A stretch of 64,000 nt of DNA from Gambelia wislizenii (taxonomy: Eukaryota; Chordata; Lepidosauria; Squamata; Crotaphytidae). Under the pieces are notes generated by a model. The model was not told the DNA's origin. It searched no databases and worked only from the letters and a program-made list of their open reading frames with translations. The stretch spans positions 113,737,116 to 113,801,115 of the forward strand of contig JAUMIR010000005.1 in assembly GCA_030847615.1 (NCBI GenBank). The letters run 5' to 3'. Of this stretch, positions 57,985 through 64,000 are shown piece after piece (the stretch's first letter is position 1; the number at the start of each line of letters is the position of its first letter). The translations under genes were made by a program, and so were the position numbers.

Positions 57985-59970
57985 GGACTTTATCAGACAC
58001 TTCAAAAATCATGGGATTACGACATCATGATAGAGCAAATGAGCCCCGTTATCACATGAGATTGTCATCTTTGGATTGTTACTCCATGCTCCAGCCGCGA
58101 AAAACCCATGGCTTCTAATTGATGGGTTAAACCATCAATAGATCACTTATACTGCTTTTTTTCAAATTATTCAAGGCATACACAATGACATACCATTGTA
58201 ATCATGAGATTACAGCATGAGTGTGTCAGGAGTTAGACACTGGACTCCATTATAAAATGGCCAAACAACTGCAGAGTCATGCTGAGTCATAATGGCTGAC
58301 GCCATGAACTGCCTAGTCATGCCACAGCTACAGAAGGAGAGTTCTTATTGGTGTGTAAGATCATGTGATTGAGTAAGCCAATGCCCTGTAACTTTGTGTA
58401 TAAGAGAGTTCAGAACAGAGCTCACTTTTCTTCTTGTGAATGCTGATGCCTGGTGAAGCAGTTTGTCCCTCAATTGTAAATATCTGTACATATTGCAACT
58501 GCTTTACTTTGAAAAGTGCCTCCTGCTTATTTGGACATCAAACACTCTGTGTGTGAGTATTCTTGGGAATGGGTTGCTACTAAGTCTGATGAGATAGTTT
58601 TTGGCTTCTGCTGGGGATTGAGTTCCCTATCATACCCTGACAGTGCAGTCCCCAGTGAGAAAACTTCCAGATGAGAATGCAAAAACAAAGCACAGGACAC
58701 TCTTTTATGAACTCTCCCAGTAGGTTTGCATGTTTTAAGGTTTGTTTAACTGTTTATCTGTTCATTTATTTTGTTAGCAAGGCTGATAGCCCCGCTTCCA
58801 GAGACCCCAAAATTGGCATATTAATACATGGCATATTAAGGTGGCCTTCCATCATCCAAGCAGAATGATGTCAGAAAAATGAGCTGAAAGCCATGCTTTG
58901 CCAAAGGGTGGACTAAGGCAAGTTCTAAGTTGCAAGTGAAACATCTAAGGGTCAAAAGGACACAGTCTCCACTGTATATCCAAAGGGGAAATAATAAGTA
59001 GATGGAGCAATCCTTTGTGTGCTGGTTTTGAACTTCCTTCCCTTAATCCCCCAACCATAAGAAGAGGCAGCTCAAGCTTTATGAAACCAATCATTGGACA
59101 TTACAAAACATTAGCATCTTTAGAAACTCATTTTGCAAACCTTGTAAGTTCCTGGAATCTATTATTCCAGACCAGGAGACTTGCTCCTCTTAGGATCTTT
59201 GGGTATAAATATTACCCTCAAAATCTGCTTCAGGGTGCACAGATTCCATTTGCTGGGGACACTCTGCCCCTCTGTGTAGCCAGATCACATGGAGCATATT
59301 CCTGTAGACTCCACATCACCCCATGTTAGCCACTCCATACTCATCCATCCACTCTGCCGTTTGATCAGCGAACTCCGGACTACAAGACAGGTGTAGTATT
59401 TTCCCTAGAAATCTCCCTACCTATCCCTCTGGTAACCTCTCTTCTTCCATTCATAGTGGTCTTGTGTGACTGCTTTCTGTATGAATGTGTGCATGCTTGA
59501 TGTTATTATTGTATGTCTTTAATAAATATTATTGTTAATTTTACATCTTGTGTGTGTTTGTGTCTGTTCAGAGTTATTAGGGGTATACAAAGGTGTTAAG
59601 ATCCCTTCTCTGTTGCCCCCTCTTTCATTGCTAAGTCAAGTTGCTGCTAATTTCCCCAATATATTAGAAATTCAGTATTTTCTTGGAATTTCTATACTTC
59701 TTTGGGTAACAAATTTGTAAATTAAGGGGTTTGTGCTGTTTTTAAGCACACTTGTGTCTTCTTGCGAGAATCGCCAAAATTATGCCCATGATAAATCCAG
59801 GAAATAAACTCCCATTGTTACAGTGCTAATGGTCATTGTGTGGAGATTCCATGGTGGTTCTTTCATGTGATTACAGTGATGTGTGATACTAAGTGTAATA
59901 GTGCCACAATGTTTCCACTATCCTCATTTGCAGAATTACAGTGTTTTCAGATACTGGTCTGATAAAGTCC
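57985..59970 (+). mobile_element. 3-bp-target MITE expanded by nested insertions
   Basis: The left end is GGACTTTATCAGACAC and the right end GGTCTGATAAAGTCC, flanks TCT and TAT. The left segment to about 58220 (TCTAATTGATGGGTTAAACC and neighbours) and the right segment from about 59730 (TCTTGCGAGAATCGCC and onwards) match the two halves of 42558-43143 in order. The middle holds an LTR-like sequence and about 1 kb of unassigned DNA. That these halves are one original insertion is inference from order and orientation. Confidence 0.6.
58224..58642 (+). mobile_element. Probable solo LTR
   Basis: 419 bp starting TGTCAGG and ending CCTGACA (inverted terminal TG...CA), flanked by GTG on both sides. 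A TATA-like GTGTATAAGAGAG lies at about 58397. No internal genes adjoin it, so recombination to a solo LTR is the simplest reading. The retroelement family is not identified. The sequence on either side resembles the host MITE. Confidence 0.55.
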
Positions 59971-61050
59971 TATAACTATAGCTCCTAAGAACACCCTTGG
60001 GGAAAATGATGCCATCACACTCCTGGGAGCCTTCCTGGAGCAACTGTAGCCTTTTCTGAGAAGCCATATGTGTCCCACAGAGTTTGAAATTTAGTAGAAA
60101 GGAAGAATGAATAGTCAAAAGAAGAAAAAATGATGAAATGGTGATCTGGATAATCTACAGATCCCATCAGTTTCCTGGGGAGCCATGGGAAAGGGCTAAG
60201 CTATTTTAAGGGAGGAAAAAACCCACACTGCCATAACATAACATTAAAGTGTTAATGATATACAACATAACAGTTTATAGTTGGTAGGGAGATAACAAAA
60301 ATGATAACATTAAGTTTTCTCACAATAAATAACAGAACAAATTACTTCTTTCAACTAATATTCCAAGCTCTGGTTCCTCTTTTCCAGGTGTAGGTAAATA
60401 CTTACTTTTGCTTTCTCTCACATTCATATTTGTTTAAGCTTATTTCCACTGAATTTCAGGGTGGAGGGAGATCCAAATTTTGGAAAATACTTATTAGAGC
60501 CATGCACTAATGTCCTATCAAATTTTTGTTCTCTTATATAACTAAGCAGATAAATTTGATGGACAATTTCACCAATTCCTCCAAAGAAGGAGAAATTCTC
60601 CACAATTTCTCAAAGCTGGCATTAAGAATTAGTAATTGCAGTTGTGCAGTTTCTTTCTTTTCTTTTCTCTTCTTTTCTTTTTCCTTCCTATCTTGCTTCT
60701 TTCCTTCCTTCCTTCAGCACTGCAAGAGGCAATGACAGCAAAACCACATTTGTTGGAAGGTTGGATGTTATTTCGTACTCTCCCTAAAGCCTTCAGCCTA
60801 GGATTGTTCCTGAACCCAAGGGAGAGGGGAGAGCAGAGAATGGTAGCCATCTAAAAATGGAAAGTGGAGAATCTTCAGGGAGAATTCCACAAAGTGGCTT
60901 TCCTTTTTTAGGAGTTTAAGAACAAGAAATCAAAATTTGTCTCAAAAAAATGTTCTTAGAATTATCAGCTCAGCTTTAGTTAGCATTGTGCTGAAACATA
61001 TCCTGCAGTTTCCTGAAATAGTTCTTGTGGACCTAGCTCAGACGCCCCCA
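59971..61050. other. Unassigned with a pyrimidine tract
   Basis: TTCTTTTC/CTTCC-rich tract at about 60650-60716. No gene seen. Confidence 0.45.
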
Positions 61051-61395
61051 CTACCTCTCCTAAGAAATGATACATGACACCAACGTAACTTCACCAATTG
61101 TATTGAATACATGTGAAAACATCATCCAGCCACACCAGAAGTCATGGACAGAAGTCCCGCCCCATCCCAATTCATCTAGTTGGAGTGGGGGAGGCCTGCT
61201 CTGATTGGCCATCCCTTTGCACCCTCTTCCCAGCCTGCAGGCTGGGAAGAGAGAGGAATATATGGCAGCCCCCAGGCCGGCCACCACACGGTTACAGGGG
61301 CCACTGCTGAGGCCATGGGGACACCGGATGGGCCACAAAACAGCTCCCTGTTGAGCCAGTAAGCCCCCTTCCCCTGTAAAACAGGCATCTATTTC
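61051..61395 (-). mobile_element. DIRS-like relic fragment (inverted relative to 6430)
   Basis: GC-rich text (GAGCCAGTAAGCCCCCTTCC, TGATTGGCC, TGCAGGCTGGGAAGAG) corresponds, reversed, to the block at about 6465-6800 (GGGGGCTCACTGGC). It is a short non-coding remnant. Confidence 0.4.
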
Positions 61396-62921
61396 CCCCC
61401 CTGTTTCTCAAGACACTTCAGAAATTATTTTGAAATGCTTGGGCAATATTTTTGAGCTTACCTTCTAGTACTAGAGTGGCAAGTGTTCTTGTATGCATTT
61501 CTTTTCTTTTTTATTAGCCTTTTCTTCAAAATTCTTCAGCCTACTTGGCTTCCCACACTTCCTGGTATGTAAAAGTCCCATGGTAGGAGTTACCTCACAA
61601 CATCTCCTTCCAGCTTTAACCAAAATGTGGTAAGCTTGTGGGGCTGTAGTCTGTTAGAGTGATTATTGTAGCATACAAGAATTGAGATGATAGTAGTCCA
61701 CCTAAAGTAAGCACAAGGACCTTACCCATGAGAGTTTTGGCAAAATTTTCTTTCCTGTTGAACAAAACAAAAACAAAAAATCTGAGCATAGTTGGTAAAA
61801 TGAGGAAGAAGTTTTCAATATGGCACTAGCTCTTATTGAAAACAAACTGACCAAAATTCTCAATCATCCATGCTGTTCAAATTCAATAGGTACAACTATT
61901 CTCGGTATAGAAAGGATCATATTGTACCTGCCTGCCATCTACATGTTGGGGGTGGGAAGCCTGACAGTGGGGGGGGAGTGGTGATCACCCTTATTCAGTT
62001 GCACGAACATGGCTGAATGAATCCCTTTATATTCAGCTGTACCTTTAAGAGCTAAGCACCCATAGCTCTTTGGATGGGCAAAGCTGTCAGGGTCACTTTC
62101 TCCTGCATTTGCTTTCTTCTTTGCATGTAAATACTGTTTAATAAAAATATTTGCAGTCATTACCAGTGGCTGCTGCAAAATTTTGTGCTAGTGGGGACTG
62201 AGAACAGGAAATTAGCTTGGGGGTTTAATGTGAACTTTAAAGGGACTATCCATGGTGCTGAACCACATCCCCAACATTGCTCCAGCACTTTGGGTAGTCC
62301 TTTTGAAGTCTGAATTAAAACTTAGAGCAGACTCGCCACCTCTCTGCCATGGACGCCACCAGCTGCTACTGCTCATTGATCCCTCTTGATCCTCACATGG
62401 AGTGTGAAGACTTTAAATGATGCAGCTTACTTATTTCCCATGGGGCACCTCTTTCCTCCCTTCTCTTATCTCCAGCTGTCTTTGTAAGTCAACATCAGTT
62501 GAAAAAGCTACATTGGAAAGTGGCTTTATTTACGGAGTTACTATAAACCACCACCTGGTACTTTGCATAAACTACATGGTAAATCATAGCAACTCTACCG
62601 TGTTATTTCACAATAACACAGTAAATAACCAGCATCATCATCATAAATCAGGCTCTCTCCAGTGACAGGAATATCAGTAATAGCATCTCAGAGATGGAGT
62701 GTGTGTGGGGGGGAAACCTGCTTCTGGTTTCAACTGTGAAACTATTGTTGAGTATTCAAGCTTGATTGCCGAATGACAATATATCCAGCTGCTCCTTGAA
62801 AACGTGCTCAAATAAAGCCTGAGAGAAGAGCAGCCTGGGTGTTTGGCAGTAGTTCGAATTGCAGTATATCTTGGGTTGTCTGATTTGGGAACAAATGTAT
62901 ACAGGGCCATGATTTAACCCA
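61396..62921. other. Unassigned sequence
   Basis: No supported gene or repeat recognised. Confidence 0.4.
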
Positions 62922-63055
62922 AAGTTGGACATTTTCTGCACCTCCAGATGCTGTTGGACTGCATTTCCCATCCCTCCTCACCTGTGAAGCAAAATGGTGA
63001 GGGAAGATGAGGGCTGTAGTTCAGAAACTAAAAGGCCATAAATTGCCCAACCCTG
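62922..63055. mobile_element. Small palindrome-like MITE
   Basis: Outer text AAGTTGGACATTTTCTGCACC and GGCCATAAATTGCCCAACC, and inner GGACTGCATTTCCCATCC and GGGCTGTAGTTCAGAAAC, are partly complementary. This is a pattern common in squamate short non-autonomous elements. Boundaries approximate. Confidence 0.35.
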
Positions 63056-63080
63056 ATTTAATCCACTGCATGGGACATAG

Positions 63081-64000
63081 AATAGAACAGAATAGAATAG
63101 AATAGAATCTTTATTACAGTCATAGACCAGCACAGGTAGAAAGGGATACAGAATAAAGGTAAAAACACAGGATAAAAACAGGCTAAAAGCAGTATTTAAA
63201 ATGTTAGCTCCAGTATAACAAGACTAGGTTGATACTATTCTACTGTTGAAGACATTGTCTGTCGAATTTTAACTGCAGCTGTGCAGAATATGGCAACAAT
63301 ATAAGTTGTTCCTGGGTTGGTGTCTGAAAGCAACAAGTTTATGTAGAATTGTCCAGTGTGCCCTTGATATTTATGCAAAAAAGGGGAAATAAGGCTGAGA
63401 TGCATGTCCGTGTAGTATGAGCACTGGAGTAATATATGCTCTGTTGTTTCTATTTGGCCCGAGTTGCAGGGGCACAGTCTGTCTGAGAAGGGGATCTTCT
63501 TGTATTGGCCTTCAAGGACAGCTGGCACAACACCGTGCAAGAGTAAAGGCCCTTTGATGTTTAGGTATTTCAAGTGTTGCTAAGTATGCCAAAGGAGAGG
63601 CCAGATATCTATTGGAGTCACTAGCAATGAAGGTTGGAGTGCTGGCTAGATCCAGTTGTCTCTCTGTATCTGCTACCCGTTGTTTGATAGTAGCTTTCAC
63701 CCTATCATATCCCAGGCTAAGCAGAAGATCTGGAGAAAGGCCCAGCATTGAAATTTTAGTCATCATTGTCTGTTTCCAGCTAGATTGAAAATCATCACTT
63801 AAGGTTAGTGGAGCAAGGCCAGTGGGAAAGAGGGATAGTCTGAGCCTGTAGCTGAGTATGGTCACCCACATTCTGGCCTCCACTTTCATAAATCCTGACT
63901 CCAGTCTCAGAGCTGCGTTAGAGCCACATTTTGGAGTTTGGAAAGCTGATCTTAAAAATTTGGATTGGACAAGTTCTAATGGATCAGGGTTGGGGAAGGG
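63081..64000 (-). pseudogene. LINE polymerase C-terminal region and 3' tail, cut by window end
   Basis: Minus-strand frames 63889-63512 and 63573-63235, overlapping out of register by a frameshift, encode a C-terminal region. It ends in a zinc-knuckle-like segment (RLCPCNSGQIETTEHILLQC then SYY). This is the CPC...EHxLxxC pattern found after the RT of several non-LTR retrotransposons. The 3' end lies at the left in an (AATAG)n-type repeat at about 63081-63107. The clade is not assigned, and the 5' part lies beyond the window. Confidence 0.65.

Noticed and set aside
1..64000. CRISPR arrays, operons or prokaryotic defence genes
   Set aside because: No regularly spaced direct repeats and no dense coding; sequence is vertebrate repeat DNA.

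Overview
The window looks like gene-poor, transposon-rich DNA from a squamate reptile, most likely a lizard. Three things point there: a Bov-B (RTE) LINE relic, a tRNA-derived SINE with an AAC-repeat tail of the squamate (Sauria/ACA) kind, and a 5S rRNA-derived SINE that shares that 3' region. L2/CR1-group LINE ends, Penelope-like and DIRS-like relics and many small DNA-transposon derivatives fit as well. I found no convincing host exon, tRNA or rRNA gene and no CRISPR array. Nearly all longer open frames are relics of mobile elements or shadows in low-complexity DNA. Nothing suggests a bacterial or plasmid source. The species is inference.

The centrepiece is a BEL/Pao LTR retrotransposon on the minus strand (20199-27530). 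It has two LTRs, a 5-bp target duplication (ATCAG) and a polypurine tract, with recognisable but broken gag, protease, reverse transcriptase, RNase H and integrase zinc-domain reading frames. The integrase catalytic core is absent. The LTRs differ at about 23 of roughly 605 aligned positions by eye, so the copy is moderately young but dead.

The most distinctive signal is a group of elements that share termini of the form GGACTTTATCAGACA or GGAGATTTTCAGA and, in the best copies, make 3-bp target duplications (TAT, CTC, TAA, TTT). One branch is an ordinary non-autonomous element of about 565-586 bp, at 29215, 42558, 44686 and 50376, with truncated or interrupted copies at 498, 14863, 45741 and 57985. 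The other branch is almost perfectly self-complementary from end to end, at 1282 (90 bp), 39442 (328 bp) and 41351 (352 bp). The palindromic 90-bp copy sits inside a copy of the ordinary branch, and an LTR-like sequence sits inside another.

Layout. 0-5 kb: interrupted MITE, microsatellite, Penelope-like relic. 5-15 kb: RTE-type LINE pieces, DIRS-like relic, possible LTR, L2-like ends, and a Bov-B copy split by a MITE. 15-20 kb: mostly unassigned, with a 125-bp dispersed duplication. 20-27.5 kb: BEL/Pao element. 28-35 kb: SINE, MITEs, and a 2.35-kb structure bounded by inverted repeats. 36-42 kb: DIRS-like relic with an SGNH-hydrolase frame, two large palindromes, a 5S-type SINE. 42-52 kb: four copies of the 3-bp-target MITE, an L2-group RT relic, a hairpin element and a SINE. 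53-58 kb: 173-bp tandem duplication, Penelope-like element with inverted terminal repeats, an AGGCCT-rich tract. 58-64 kb: a large nested MITE/LTR, a DIRS-like fragment, and the 3' part of another LINE running off the end. The elements do not form a pathway; what links them is insertion history and shared termini.
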